Shown here: positions 49,139 to 61,420 of the stretch, piece after piece
How positions within the stretch are numbered: position 1 is the first letter of the stretch
Layout: every line of letters starts with the position of its first letter
Source: Tetradesmus obliquus
Lineage: Eukaryota > Chlorophyta > Chlorophyceae > Sphaeropleales > Scenedesmaceae
NCBI GenBank assembly: GCA_030272155.1
Contig: CP126191.1
Span: forward strand, 4,424,501-4,488,500
Direction: 5' to 3'
Length of the DNA: 64,000 nt
Made by a program: the position numbers and the translations under genes
The notes under the pieces: generated by a model
Seen by the model: the letters and a program-made list of their open reading frames with translations, nothing else
Database searches by the model: none
Told to the model about the DNA's origin: nothing

Positions 49139-51624
49139 AATTTATTGTTTTATCTGTTTGTAATATGTTGATTTATCAAATTTGAAGCCGTTTCAATGTC
49201 CTGGCTGCGGGATCAGGGTTGGCAAGGGTGTCGGTGCACCGCCACTATTTTTTTTATTTTATTTATTTTTTTTTTTTGAAGCAAATAATGCACCGCCACT
49301 AGAAACTCACTGGTCGGCTAAAACTCCTACTGGACGGTTTTGTCCCGTACGTTGCATCAACAAACATATGAGGCCCTCACCTGCCTAGGACCGACATGCG
49401 AAAGGAAGCGCAGCGGCCTTTGCAGCGTCGCTACGGTCGAATTTTCCGGCCGGCACGCCTAGTGGCCCATTTTGGAAAGGTGCTGGGTGTGCATCGTGAA
49501 AGTTAATTTATTGTGTTATCTGTTTGTAATATGTTGATTTATCAAATTTGAAGCCGTTTCAATGTCCTGGCTGCGGGATCAGGGTTGGCAAGGGTGTCGG
49601 TGCACCGCCACTAGAAACTCACTGGTCGGCTAAAATTCCTACTGGACGGTTTTGTCCCGTACGTTGCATCAACAAACATATGAGGCCCTCACCTGCCTAG
49701 GACCGACATGCGAAAGGAAGCGCAGCGGCCTTTGCAGCGTCGCTACGGTCGAATTTTCCGGCCGGCACGCCTAGTGGCCCATTTTGGAAAGGTGCTGGGT
49801 GTGCATCGTGAAAGTTAATTTATTGTGTTATCTGTTTGTAATATGTTGATTTATCAAATTTGAAGCCGTTTCAATGTCCTGGCTGCGGGATCAGGGTTGG
49901 CAAGGGTGTCGGTGCACCGCCACTAGAAACTCACTGGTCGGCTAAAATTCCTACTGGACGGTTTTGTCCCGTACGTTGCATCAACAAACATATGAGGCCC
50001 TCACCTGCCTAGGACCGACATGCGAAAGGAAGCGCAGCGGCCTTTGCAGCGTCGCTACGGTCGAATTTTCCGGCCGGCACGCCTAGTGGCCCATTTTGGA
50101 AAGGTGCTGGGTGTGCATCGTGAAAGCTAATTTATTGTGTTATCTGTTTGTAATATGTTGATTTATCAAATTTGAAGCCGTTTCAATGTCCTGGCTGCGG
50201 GATCAGGGTTGGCAAGGGTGTCGGTGCACCGCCACTATTTTTTTTATTTTATTTTTTTTTTTTTTGAAGCAAATAATGCACCGCCACTAGAAACTCACTG
50301 GTCGGCTAAAATTCCTACTGGACGGTTTTGTCCCGTACGTTGCATCAACAAACATATGAGGCCCTCACCTGCCTAGGACCGACATGCGAAAGGAAGCGCA
50401 GCGGCCTTTGCAGCGTCGCTACGGTCGAATTTTCCGGCCGGCACGCCTAGTGGCCCATTTTGGAAAGGTGCTGGGTGTGCATCGTGAAAGTTAATTTATT
50501 GTTTTATCTGTTTGTGATATGTCGATTTATCAAATTTGAAGCCGTTTCAATGTCCTGGCTGCGGGATCAGGGTTGGCAAGGGTGTCGGTGCACCGCCACT
50601 AGAAACTCACTGGTCGGCTAAAATTCCTGCTGGACGGTTTTGTCCCGTACGTTGCATCAACAAACATATGAGGCCCTCACCTGCCTAGGACCGACATGCG
50701 AAAGGAAGCGCAGCGGCCTTTGCAGCGTCGCTACGGTCGAATTTTCCGGCCGGCACGCCTAGTGGCCCATTTTGGAAAGGTGCTGGGTGTGCATCGTGAA
50801 AGTTAATTTATTGTGTTATCTGTTTGTAATATGTTGATTTATCAAATTTGAAGCCGTTTCAATGTCCTGGCTGCGGGATCAGGGTTGGCAAGGGTGTCGG
50901 TGCACCGCCACTAGAAACTCACTGGTCGGCTAAAATTCCTACTGGACGGTTTTGTCCCGTACGTTGCATCAACAAACATATGAGGCCCTCACCTGCCTAG
51001 GACCGACATGCGAAAGGAAGCGCAGCGGCCTTTGCAGCGTCGCTACGGTCGAATTTTCCGGCCGGCACGCCTAGTGGCCCATTTTGGAAAGGTGCTGGGT
51101 GTGCATCGTGAAAGCTAATTTATTGTGTTATCTGTTTGTAATATGTTGATTTATCAAATTTGAAGCCGTTTCAATGTCCTGGCTGCGGGATCAGGGTTGG
51201 CAAGGGTGTCGGTGCACCGCCACTATTTTTTTTATTTTATTTTATTTTTTTTTGAAGCAAATAATGCACCGCCACTAGAAACTCACTGGTCGGCTAAAAT
51301 TCCTACTGGACGGTTTTGTCCCGTACGTTGCATCAACAAACATATGAGGCCCTCACCTGCCTAGGACCGACATGCGAAAGGAAGCGCAGCGGCCTTTGCA
51401 GCGTCGCTACGGTCGAATTTTCCGGCCGGCACGCCTAGTGGCCCATTTTGGAAAGGTGCTGGGTGTGCATCGTGAAAGTTAATTTATTGTTTTATCTGTT
51501 TGTAATATGTCGATTTATCAAATTTGAAGCCGTTTCAATGTCCTGGCTGCGGGATCAGGGTTGGCAAGGGTGTCGGTGCACCGCCACTATTTTTTTTATT
51601 TTTTTTTTTATTTTTTTTTTTTTT

Positions 51625-52029
51625 GAAGCAAGAAAGTTACAAGGGCTGACCTACATAACTGTGCACTTGCTCCACAAAAAGATCCATTGAGAGAGTGAGG
51701 CAACCTGTTCCGCACTCACCCCACAGGTCTCTTGTACCAAGAGACGCTGTCACACGATCATGCAGACAGCCCCGTGCGGGGCAGCCCCGAAAGGCATCCA
51801 GGACCTGACCGAGTGCCCAGACTCCCCTGAAATCACAGTTACGCAATGACGTCCTGTGATGTATGACAGACCGTGACTGGCCCTTGAGACAAAAGCTGTC
51901 CATAGTGTAGCTGTCAGCTATCAATGCATGGTGACTTGCACACCTCTGAAAGCTGCACCTCACAGGCAGCATTACGATACACACACACAAGACGCCTATT
52001 TATAGGTGACTGATTGTCGACACAGACAA
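51625..52029 (-). other. LINE 3' untranslated region
   Basis: Lies between the ORF stop and the tail. It contains the two hairpins seen in the short copies, an (AC)n run near 51978-51989, and the inverted repeat ATCACAG/CTGTGAT around the point where the plus copies are truncated. The 117-codon open frame on this strand that spans it is fortuitous: it repeats the frame found in untranslated copies and shows no domain. Confidence 0.75.
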
Positions 52030-52032
52030 TCA
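52011..52032. other. Hairpin at the LINE stop codon
   Basis: TGATTGTC (52011-52018) and GACAATCA (52025-52032) form a perfect 8-bp stem with a 6-nt loop. The TGA stop of the minus-strand ORF lies in the right arm. All ten shorter minus copies are truncated inside the left arm, after 'gactgattgt'. Confidence 0.65.
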
Positions 52033-52243
52033 CCACCTGTCTATTAAGTCAACAAGTTTGATCTCAGGCGACCTTCCTTGCAGCCATGCAAACGGTATCC
52101 CACAACCCAACCTAACATCTACTTCCACCCTATCCCATTCCCTCTGAATTTGCTGCCGTAGCTCTGCCAGAAACCTGCACGCCACAGCCTTAGCAACGTA
52201 TGATGAGCTGCCCGGCTCGCCAGCTGCAAACCGTTGGCTGCCC

Positions 52244-52245
<2 letters not shown>

Positions 52246-52286
<41 letters not shown>

Positions 52287-52288
52287 TG
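52246..52288. repeat. CTG/CAG trinucleotide repeat
   Basis: About 12 uninterrupted GCT/CTG units followed by two CTG-TTG variants. It encodes the Ser run of the LINE ORF on the minus strand. Other frames give Ala, Leu or Cys runs, which explains several overlapping open frames here. Confidence 0.9.
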
Positions 52289-53012
52289 TTGTCCTCCGCA
52301 CCGCTGTTGCTGTGGCTCTGCGATTGCAAACTGTTGCCTGCATTGCGGCTGCTGCCGCCATCGCTACCACCCGCACTGGCCACAGTCACGCCAGCCCTGC
52401 TGCTGCTGCAGCGCACCACCCAAATGGATTCCAACAGCAGCAGACGCAGCTGCGTCCACAACTGCTGCTGCCCTGCTGGCGGCGCCCACACACTGAAGTC
52501 ATCCAGCAGCAGCAGACGGCTGTTATTAACAGGGACCACTGCTCCTGGCTGCACAAGCTGCCACACCTGTTGCGCATACCACTGCCACACTGCTGCAGCT
52601 GTTGGGCACTCCACAAACAAGTGGGTGAGGGTCTCCAGTTGCTGCGGCTGCTGACACTGCTGTGCTGGGCATGCAAAGTGAGCCGGCGCGCGCCTGCTGG
52701 ATGCCAGCATGCGCCGTGCGCCTACCTTCACTCCTGCATGCAGAAGCCGCCAGCCAAACACTCGCAGCCGCCTCGGCAGCTGGGTGTCTTTCAGCCTCTG
52801 ATAACTCGCCACCCAGCGGTGCTGCCTGGCATTGGCAGCACCCATGGATTGAGTGATCGGGTCCAGTAGATCATTGTGTGCTGGGCAGCTGATGCACTGC
52901 TGTTGCTGCTCCTGTTGCTGCCGCTGAGCCGTGACCACTGCTGCTGCTGTTGCTGCGCGCTGTCTTGGCAGCTCCCGCTCCCTGGACGGATCCATCCAGG
53001 ACGCATGGTAAG

Positions 53013-53056
53013 CTGCCATCATCAAAAAAAAATCAAAAAAAAAAAACTGCCATCAT
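53013..53056 (+). mobile_element. A-rich tail-only insertion inside the LINE ORF
   Basis: A 24-bp insert at 53023-53046 ('c', A9, 'tc', A12) lies between direct repeats 'ctgccatcat' at 53013-53022 and 53047-53056. The net gain of 34 bp shifts the frame and brings a stop into the ORF on the minus strand. It looks like a retrotransposition product that kept nothing but tail, oriented opposite to its host element. Confidence 0.75.
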
Positions 53057-53618
53057 AGCTGCATCGCTAAACCGCTGGCTGTCACTGCTGCTGCTGCTGC
53101 GATTGCCAGGCGCCTCGCTACTGTGCTGCATTTGCTGGAAAGACCGTTTCTGAGCTGCCTCCATCTCCTGCAAGCCGTCCTGTGGCGCCTCAGCACCCAG
53201 GCGGTTGCGCCACAGCCGCGGGCGCATGCCTACACCTGACACCCACCCCTCTTTGCACTGCCGGCTGCATTGCTCCTGCAGCAGCCTGCATGTTGCCACC
53301 CGAATTTATCAAATTTGAAGCCGTTTCAATGTCCTGGCTGCGGGATCAGGGTTGGCAAGGGTGTCGGTGCACCGCCACTAGAAACTCACTGGTCGGCTAA
53401 AATTCCTACTGGACGGTTTTGTCCCGTACGTTGCATCAACAAACATATGAGGCCCTCACCTGCCTAGGACCGACATGCGAAAGGAAGCGCAGCGGCCTTT
53501 GCAGCGTCGCTACGGTCGAATTTTCCGGCCGGCACGCCTAGTGGCCCATTTTGGAAAGGTGCTGGGTGTGCATCGTGAAAGTTAATTTATTGTGTTATCT
53601 GTTTGTAATATGTTGATT

Positions 53619-54032
53619 TTTTTTTTATTTTTTTTTTTTTTGAAGCAAGAAAGTTACAAGGGCTGACCTACATAACTTTGCACTTGCTCCACAAAAAGAT
53701 CCATTGAGAGAGTGAGGCAACCTGTTCCGCACTCACCCCACAGGTCTCTTGTACCAAGAGACGCTGTCACACGATCATGCAGACAGCCCCGTGCGGGGCA
53801 GCCCCGAAAGGCATCCAGGACCTGACCGAGTGCCCAGACTCCACTAAAATCACAGTCACGCAATGACGTCCTGTGATGTGTGACAGACCGTGACTGGCCC
53901 TTGAAACAAAAGCTGTCCATAGTGTAGCTGTCAGCTATCCATGCATGGTGACTTGCACACCTCTAAAAGCTGCACCTTACAGGCAGCATTACGACACACA
54001 CACAAGACGCCTATTTATAGGTGACTGATTGT
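53619..54032 (-). mobile_element. LINE 3'-end insertion, minus copy 5
   Basis: T-tract 23 nt with one A. First minus copy after the long LINE. Confidence 0.9.
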
Positions 54033-55466
54033 TAATATGTTGATTTATCAAATTTGAAGCCGTTTCAATGTCCTGGCTGCGGGATCAGGGTTGGCAAGGG
54101 TGTCGGTGCACCGCCACTATTTTTTTTATTTTATTTTATTTTTTTTTTTTGAAGCAAATAATGCACCGCCACTAGAAACTCACTGGTCGGCTAAAATTCC
54201 TACTGGACGGTTTTGTCCCGTACGTTGCATCAACAAACATATGAGGCCCTCACCTGCCTAGGACCGACATGCGAAAGGAAGCGCAGCGGCCTTTGCAGCG
54301 TCGCTACGGTCGAATTTTCCGGCCGGCACGCCTAGTGGCCCATTTTGGAAAGGTGCTGGGTGTGCATCGTGAAAGTTAATTTATTGTTTTATCTGTTTGT
54401 AATATGTCGATTTATCAAATTTGAAGCCGTTTCAATGTCCTGGCTGCGGGATCAGGGTTGGCAAGGGTGTCGGTGCACCGCCACTATTTTTTTTTTTTTT
54501 TTTTATTTTTTTTTATTTTTTGAAGCAAATAATGCACCGCCACTAGAAACTCACTGGTCGGCTAAAATTCCTACTGGACGGTTTTGTCCCGTACGTTGCA
54601 TCAACAAACATATGAGGCCCTCACCTGCCTAGGACCGACATGCGAAAGGAAGCGCAGCGGCCTTTGCAGCGTCGCTACGGTCGAATTTTCCGGCCGGCAC
54701 GCCTAGTGGCCCATTTTGGAAAGGTGCCGGGTGTGCATCGTGAAAGTTAATTTATTGTTTTATCTGTTTGTAATATGTCGATTTATCAAATTTGAAGCCG
54801 TTTCAATGTCCTGGCTGCGGGATCAGGGTTGGCAAGGGTGTCGGTGCACCGCCACTATTTTTTTTATTTTTTTTTATTTTTTTTTTTTTTTTGAAGCAAA
54901 TAATGCACCGCCACTAGAAACTCACTGGTCGGCTAAAATTCCTACTGGACGGTTTTGTCCCGTACGTTGCATCAACAAACATATGAGGCCCTCACCTGCC
55001 TAGGACCGACATGCGAAAGGAAGCGCAGCGGCCTTTGCAGCGTCGCTACGGTCGAATTTTCCGGCCGGCACGCCTAGTGGCCCATTTTGGAAAGGTGCTG
55101 GGTGTGCATCGTGAAAGTTAATTTATTGTTTTATCTGTTTGTAATATGTTGATTTATCAAATTTGAAGCCGTTTCAATGTCCTGGCTGCGGGATCAGGGT
55201 TGGCAAGGGTGTCGGTGCACCGCCACTAGAAACTCACTGGTCGGCTAAAATTCCTACTGGACGGTTTTGTCCCGTACGTTGCATCAACAAACATATGAGG
55301 CCCTCACCTGCCTAGGACCGACATGCGAAAGGAAGCGCAGCGGCCTTTGCAGCGTCGCTACGGTCGAATTTTCCGGCCGGCACGCCTAGTGGCCCATTTT
55401 GGAAAGGTGCTGGGTGTGCATCGTGAAAGTTAATTTATTGTGTTATCTGTTTGTAATATGTTGATT

Positions 55467-55878
55467 TTTTTTTATTTTTTTTTTTTTGAAGCAAGAAAGT
55501 TACAAGGGCTGACCTACATAACTTTGCACTTGCTCCACAAAAAGATCCATTGAGAGAGTGAGGCAACCTGTTCCGCACTCACCCCACAGGTCTCTTGTAC
55601 CAAGAGACGCTGTCACACGATCATGCAGACAGCCCCGTGCGGGGCAGCCCCGAAAGGCATCCAGGACCTGACCGAGTGCCCAGACTCCACTAAAATCACA
55701 GTCACGCAATGACGTCCTGTGATGTGTGACAGACCGTGACTGGCCCTTGAAACAAAAGCTGTCCATAGTGTAGCTGTCAGCTATCCATGCATGGTGACTT
55801 GCACACCTCTAAAAGCTGCACCTTACAGGCAGCATTACGACACACACACAAGACGCCTATTTATAGGTGACTGATTGT
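55467..55878 (-). mobile_element. LINE 3'-end insertion, minus copy 6
   Basis: T-tract 21 nt with one A. Confidence 0.9.
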
Positions 55879-57681
55879 TAATATGTTGATTTATCAAATT
55901 TGAAGCCGTTTCAATGTCCTGGCTGCGGGATCAGGGTTGGCAAGGGTGTCGGTGCACCGCCACTATTTTTTTTATTTTATTTTATTTTTTTTTTTGAAGC
56001 AAATAATGCACCGCCACTAGAAACTCACTGGTCGGCTAAAATTCCTACTGGACGGTTTTGTCCCGTACGTTGCATCAACAAACATATGAGGCCCTCACCT
56101 GCCTAGGACCGACATGCGAAAGGAAGCGCAGCGGCCTTTGCAGCGTCGCTACGGTCGAATTTTCCGGCCGGCACGCCTAGTGGCCCATTTTGGAAAGGTG
56201 CTGGGTGTGCATCGTGAAAGTTAATTTATTGTTTTATCTGTTTGTAATATGTCGATTTATCAAATTTGAAGCCGTTTCAATGTCCTGGCTGCGGGATCAG
56301 GGTTGGCAAGGGTGTCGGTGCACCGCCACTATTTTTTTTATTTTTTTTTTATTTTTTTTTTTTTTTTTGAAGCAAATAATGCACCGCCACTAGAAACTCA
56401 CTGGTCGGCTAAAATTCCTACTGGACGGTTTTGTCCCGTACGTTGCATCAACAAACATATGAGGCCCTCACCTGCCTAGGACCGACATGCGAAAGGAAGC
56501 GCAGCGGCCTTTGCAGCGTCGCTACGGTCGAATTTTCCGGCCGGCACGCCTAGTGGCCCATTTTGGAAAGGTGCTGGGTGTGCATCGTGAAAGTTAATTT
56601 ATTGTTTTATCTGTTTGTAATATGTCGATTTATCAAATTTGAAGCCGTTTCAATGTCCTGGCTGCGGGATCAGGGTTGGCAAGGGTGTCGGTGCACCGCC
56701 ACTATTTTTTTTATTTTTTTTTATTTTTTTTTTTTTTTTTTGAAGCAAATAATGCACCGCCACTAGAAACTCACTGGTCGGCTAAAATTCCTACTGGACG
56801 GTTTTGTCCCGTACGTTGCATCAACAAACATATGAGGCCCTCACCTGCCTAGGACCGACATGCGAAAGGAAGCGCAGCGGCCTTTGCAGCGTCGCTACGG
56901 TCGAATTTTCCGGCCGGCACGCCTAGTGGCCCATTTTGGAAAGGTGCTGGGTGTGCATCGTGAAAGTTAATTTATTGTTTTATCTGTTTGTAATATGTTG
57001 ATTTATCAAATTTGAAGCCGTTTCAATGTCCTGGCTGCGGGATCAGGGTTGGCAAGGGTGTCGGTGCACCGCCACTAGAAACTCACTGGTCGGCTAAAAT
57101 TCCTACTGGACGGTTTTGTCCCGTACGTTGCATCAACAAACATATGAGGCCCTCACCTGCCTAGGACCGACATGCGAAAGGAAGCGCAGCGGCCTTTGCA
57201 GCGTCGCTACGGTCGAATTTTCCGGCCGGCACGCCTAGTGGCCCATTTTGGAAAGGTGCTGGGTGTGCATCGTGAAAGTTAATTTATTGTGTTATCTGTT
57301 TGTAATATGTTGATTTATCAAATTTGAAGCCGTTTCAATGTCCTGGCTGCGGGATCAGGGTTGGCAAGGGTGTCGGTGCACCGCCACTATTTTTTTTATT
57401 TTTTTTTTATTTTTTTTTTGAAGCAAATAATGCACCGCCACTAGAAACTCACTGGTCGGCTAAAATTCCTACTGGACGGTTTTGTCCCGTACGTTGCATC
57501 AACAAACATATGAGGCCCTCACCTGCCTAGGACCGACATGCGAAAGGAAGCGCAGCGGCCTTTGCAGCGTCGCTACGGTCGAATTTTCCGGCCGGCACGC
57601 CTAGTGGCCCATTTTGGAAAGGTGCTGGGTGTGCATCGTGAAAGTTAATTTATTGTGTTATCTGTTTGTAATATGTTGATT

Positions 57682-58095
57682 TTTTTTTATTTTATTTTTT
57701 TTTTGAAGCAAGAAAGTTACAAGGGCTGACCTACATAACTTTGCACTTGCTCCACAAAAAGATCCATTGAGAGAGTGAGGCAACCTGTTCCGCACTCACC
57801 CCACAGGTCTCTTGTACCAAGAGACGCTGTCACACGATCATGCAGACAGCCCCGTGCGGGGCAGCCCCGAAAGGCATCCAGGACCTGACCGAGTGCCCAG
57901 ACTCCACTAAAATCACAGTCACGCAATGACGTCCTGTGATGTGTGACAGACCGTGACTGGCCCTTGAAACAAAAGCTGTCCATAGTGTAGCTGTCAGCTA
58001 TCCATGCATGGTGACTTGCACACCTCTAAAAGCTGCACCTTACAGGCAGCATTACGACACACACACAAGACGCCTATTTATAGGTGACTGATTGT
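57682..58095 (-). mobile_element. LINE 3'-end insertion, minus copy 7
   Basis: T-tract 23 nt with two A. Followed by the 'ttttaaaaagg' marker. Confidence 0.9.
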
Positions 58096-58786
58096 TAATA
58101 TGTTGATTTATCAAATTTGAAGCCGTTTCAATGTCCTGGCTGCGGGATCAGGGTTGGCAAGGGTGTCGGTGCACCGCCACTATTTTTTTTATTTTATTTT
58201 ATTTTATTTTTTGAAGCAAATAATGCACCGCCACTAGAAACTCACTGGTCGGCTAAAATTCCTACTGGACGGTTTTGTCCCGTACGTTGCATCAACAAAC
58301 ATATGAGGCCCTCACCTGCCTAGGACCGACATGCGAAAGGAAGCGCAGCGGCCTTTGCAGCGTCGCTACGGTCGAATTTTCCGGCCGGCACGCCTAGTGG
58401 CCCATTTTAAAAAGGTGCTGGGTGTGCATCGTGAAAGTTAATTTATTGTTTTATCTGTTTGTAATATGTTGATTTATCAAATTTGAAGCCGTTTCAATGT
58501 CCTGGCTGCGGGATCAGGGTTGGCAAGGGTGTCGGTGCACCGCCACTAGAAACTCACTGGTCGGCTAAAATTCCTACTGGACGGTTTTGTCCCGTACGTT
58601 GCATCAACAAACATATGAGGCCCTCACCTGCCTAGGACCGACATGCGAAAGGAAGCGCAGCGGCCTTTGCAGCGTCGCTACGGTCGAATTTTCCGGCCGG
58701 CACGCCTAGTGGCCCATTTTGGAAAGGTGCTGGGTGTGCATCGTGAAAGTTAATTTATTGTGTTATCTGTTTGTAATATGTTGATT

Positions 58787-59202
58787 TTTTTTTATTTTTT
58801 TTTTTTTTTGAAGCAAGAAAGTTACAAGGGCTGACCTACATAACTTTGCACTTGCTCCACAAAAAGATCCATTGAGAGAGTGAGGCAACCTGTTCCGCAC
58901 TCACCCCACAGGTCTCTTGTACCAAGAGACGCTGTCACACGATCATGCAGACAGCCCCGTGCGGGGCAGCCCCGAAAGGCATCCAGGACCTGACCGAGTG
59001 CCCAGACTCCACTAAAATCACAGTCACGCAATGACGTCCTGTGATGTGTGACAGACCGTGACTGGCCCTTGAAACAAAAGCTGTCCATAGTGTAGCTGTC
59101 AGCTATCCATGCATGGTGACTTGCACACCTCTAAAAGCTGCACCTTACAGGCAGCATTACGACACACACACACAAGACGCCTATTTATAGGTGACTGATT
59201 GT
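58787..59202 (-). mobile_element. LINE 3'-end insertion, minus copy 8
   Basis: T-tract 23 nt. One extra AC unit in the (AC)n run makes it 416 bp. Confidence 0.9.
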
Positions 59203-61006
59203 TAATATGTTGATTTATCAAATTTGAAGCCGTTTCAATGTCCTGGCTGCGGGATCAGGGTTGGCAAGGGTGTCGGTGCACCGCCACTATTTTTTTTATT
59301 TTATTTTATTTTTTTTTTTGAAGCAAATAATGCACCGCCACTAGAAACTCACTGGTCGGCTAAAATTCCTACTGGACGGTTTTGTCCCGTACGTTGCATC
59401 AACAAACATATGAGGCCCTCACCTGCCTAGGACCGACATGCGAAAGGAAGCGCAGCGGCCTTTGCAGCGTCGCTACGGTCGAATTTTCCGGCCGGCACGC
59501 CTAGTGGCCCATTTTGGAAAGGTGCTGGGTGTGCATCGTGAAAGTTAATTTATTGTTTTATCTGTTTGTAATATGTCGATTTATCAAATTTGAAGCCGTT
59601 TCAATGTCCTGGCTGCGGGATCAGGGTTGGCAAGGGTGTCGGTGCACCGCCACTATTTTTTTTATTTTTTTTTTATTTTATTTTTTTTTTTTTTGAAGCA
59701 AATAATGCACCGCCACTAGAAACTCACTGGTCGGCTAAAATTCCTACTGGACGGTTTTGTCCCGTACGTTGCATCAACAAACATATGAGGCCCTCACCTG
59801 CCTAGGACCGACATGCGAAAGGAAGCGCAGCGGCCTTTGCAGCGTCGCTACGGTCGAATTTTCCGGCCGGCACGCCTAGTGGCCCATTTTGGAAAGGTGC
59901 TGGGTGTGCATCGTGAAAGTTAATTTATTGTTTTATCTGTTTGTAATATGTCGATTTATCAAATTTGAAGCCGTTTCAATGTCCTGGCTGCGGGATCAGG
60001 GTTGGCAAGGGTGTCGGTGCACCGCCACTATTTTTTTTATTTTTTTTTATTTTTTTTTTTTTTTTTTGAAGCAAATAATGCACCGCCACTAGAAACTCAC
60101 TGGTCGGCTAAAATTCCTACTGGACGGTTTTGTCCCGTACGTTGCATCAACAAACATATGAGGCCCTCACCTGCCTAGGACCGACATGCGAAAGGAAGCG
60201 CAGCGGCCTTTGCAGCGTCGCTACGGTCGAATTTTCCGGCCGGCACGCCTAGTGGCCCATTTTGGAAAGGTGCTGGGTGTGCATCGTGAAAGTTAATTTA
60301 TTGTTTTATCTGTTTGTAATATGTTGATTTATCAAATTTGAAGCCGTTTCAATGTCCTGGCTGCGGGATCAGGGTTGGCAAGGGTGTCGGTGCACCGCCA
60401 CTAGAAACTCACTGGTCGGCTAAAATTCCTACTGGACGGTTTTGTCCCGTACGTTGCATCAACAAACATATGAGGCCCTCACCTGCCTAGGACCGACATG
60501 CGAAAGGAAGCGCAGCGGCCTTTGCAGCGTCGCTACGGTCGAATTTTCCGGCCGGCACGCCTAGTGGCCCATTTTGGAAAGGTGCTGGGTGTGCATCGTG
60601 AAAGTTAATTTATTGTGTTATCTGTTTGTAATATGTTGATTTATCAAATTTGAAGCCGTTTCAATGTCCTGGCTGCGGGATCAGGGTTGGCAAGGGTGTC
60701 GGTGCACCGCCACTATTTTTTTTATTTTTTTTTATTTTTTTTTTGAAGCAAATAATGCACCGCCACTAGAAACTCACTGGTCGGCTAAAATTCCTACTGG
60801 ACGGTTTTGTCCCGTACGTTGCATCAACAAACATATGAGGCCCTCACCTGCCTAGGACCGACATGCGAAAGGAAGCGCAGCGGCCTTTGCAGCGTCGCTA
60901 CGGTCGAATTTTCCGGCCGGCACGCCTAGTGGCCCATTTTGGAAAGGTGCTGGGTGTGCATCGTGAAAGTTAATTTATTGTGTTATCTGTTTGTAATATG
61001 TTGATT

Positions 61007-61420
61007 TTTTTTTTTTTTTTTTTTTTTTTGAAGCAAGAAAGTTACAAGGGCTGACCTACATAACTTTGCACTTGCTCCACAAAAAGATCCATTGAGAGAG
61101 TGAGGCAACCTGTTCCGCACTCACCCCACAGGTCTCTTGTACCAAGAGACGCTGTCACACGATCATGCAGACAGCCCCGTGCGGGGCAGCCCCGAAAGGC
61201 ATCCAGGACCTGACCGAGTGCCCAGACTCCACTAAAATCACAGTCACGCAATGACGTCCTGTGATGTGTGACAGACCGTGACTGGCCCTTGAAACAAAAG
61301 CTGTCCATAGTGTAGCTGTCAGCTATCCATGCATGGTGACTTGCACACCTCTAAAAGCTGCACCTTACAGGCAGCATTACGACACACACACAAGACGCCT
61401 ATTTATAGGTGACTGATTGT
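61007..61420 (-). mobile_element. LINE 3'-end insertion, minus copy 9
   Basis: The only minus copy with an uninterrupted T-tract (23 nt). Confidence 0.9.

Larger units (their letters stand above)
39297..51589. repeat. Satellite array, domain 2, left part (minus-oriented insertions)
   Basis: Same monomer and orientation as domain 1, but every insertion now has its tail as T on the plus strand. Domain-specific monomer variants include 'attgtgtta' for 'attgtttta', 'tatgtcgat', 'taaaactcc' (near 45141, 48641 and 49320) and 'ttttaaaaagg' after some LINE-bearing monomers. Plain monomers without insertion are interspersed. No gene is seen. Confidence 0.95.
52030..53302 (-). pseudogene. LINE reverse-transcriptase ORF, C-terminal fragment with zf-RVT-like domain
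   Basis: The 331-codon frame 53025-52030 ends in a natural stop. Upstream, another frame is open from the truncation point (53302) to an insertion at 53023-53046. Removing that insertion with one target repeat would put the two in one frame, so the ORF was continuous before the hit. In the 331-residue part, residues about 84-150 carry RRLRVFGWRLLHAG, then Cys119, Cys124, His135 and Cys140 (C-x4-C-x10-H-x4-C) in an 'ETLTHLFVEC' context, followed by W147. This is the pattern of the zinc-binding domain found after the reverse transcriptase in plant and algal LINEs. A Gln-rich stretch (36-43) and a Ser run (about 249-260) are low complexity. The catalytic RT and endonuclease domains are absent. 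The protein would have bound template RNA or DNA during target-primed reverse transcription; this copy is dead. Confidence 0.8.
51590..53303 (-). mobile_element. 5'-truncated LINE retrotransposon, longest copy
   Basis: Read on the minus strand: a C-terminal reverse-transcriptase ORF fragment (53302-52030), a 405-nt 3' untranslated region (52029-51625) and an A-rich tail with two T interruptions (51624-51590). Its 3' region matches all the short insertions, so it defines the family. Left, the T-tract joins the satellite exactly where the ultrashort T-tailed insertions do (after monomer 109). Right, satellite resumes at 'atttatcaaat' (monomer 34 onward). The flanks are not repeats of each other, and the intervening monomer part is missing. 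The left flank was therefore probably swapped by exchange between T-tracts. The CAG/CTG-rich composition differs sharply from the satellite. Confidence 0.85.
55432..58751. repeat. 3.32-kb higher-order repeat, first unit
   Basis: Order: LINE-plus-T monomer, two T-tailed 'tatgtcgat' monomers, plain monomer, T-tailed monomer with 'attgtgtta', second LINE-plus-T monomer, then a plain monomer preceded by 'ttttaaaaagg'. The second unit is at 58752-62074. Confidence 0.85.

Noticed and set aside
52200..52869. Large plus-strand open frames rich in Cys, Ala or Leu opposite the LINE ORF
   Set aside because: They are shadows of the CTG/CAG repeat and of the minus-strand ORF, which has the recognisable zinc domain.
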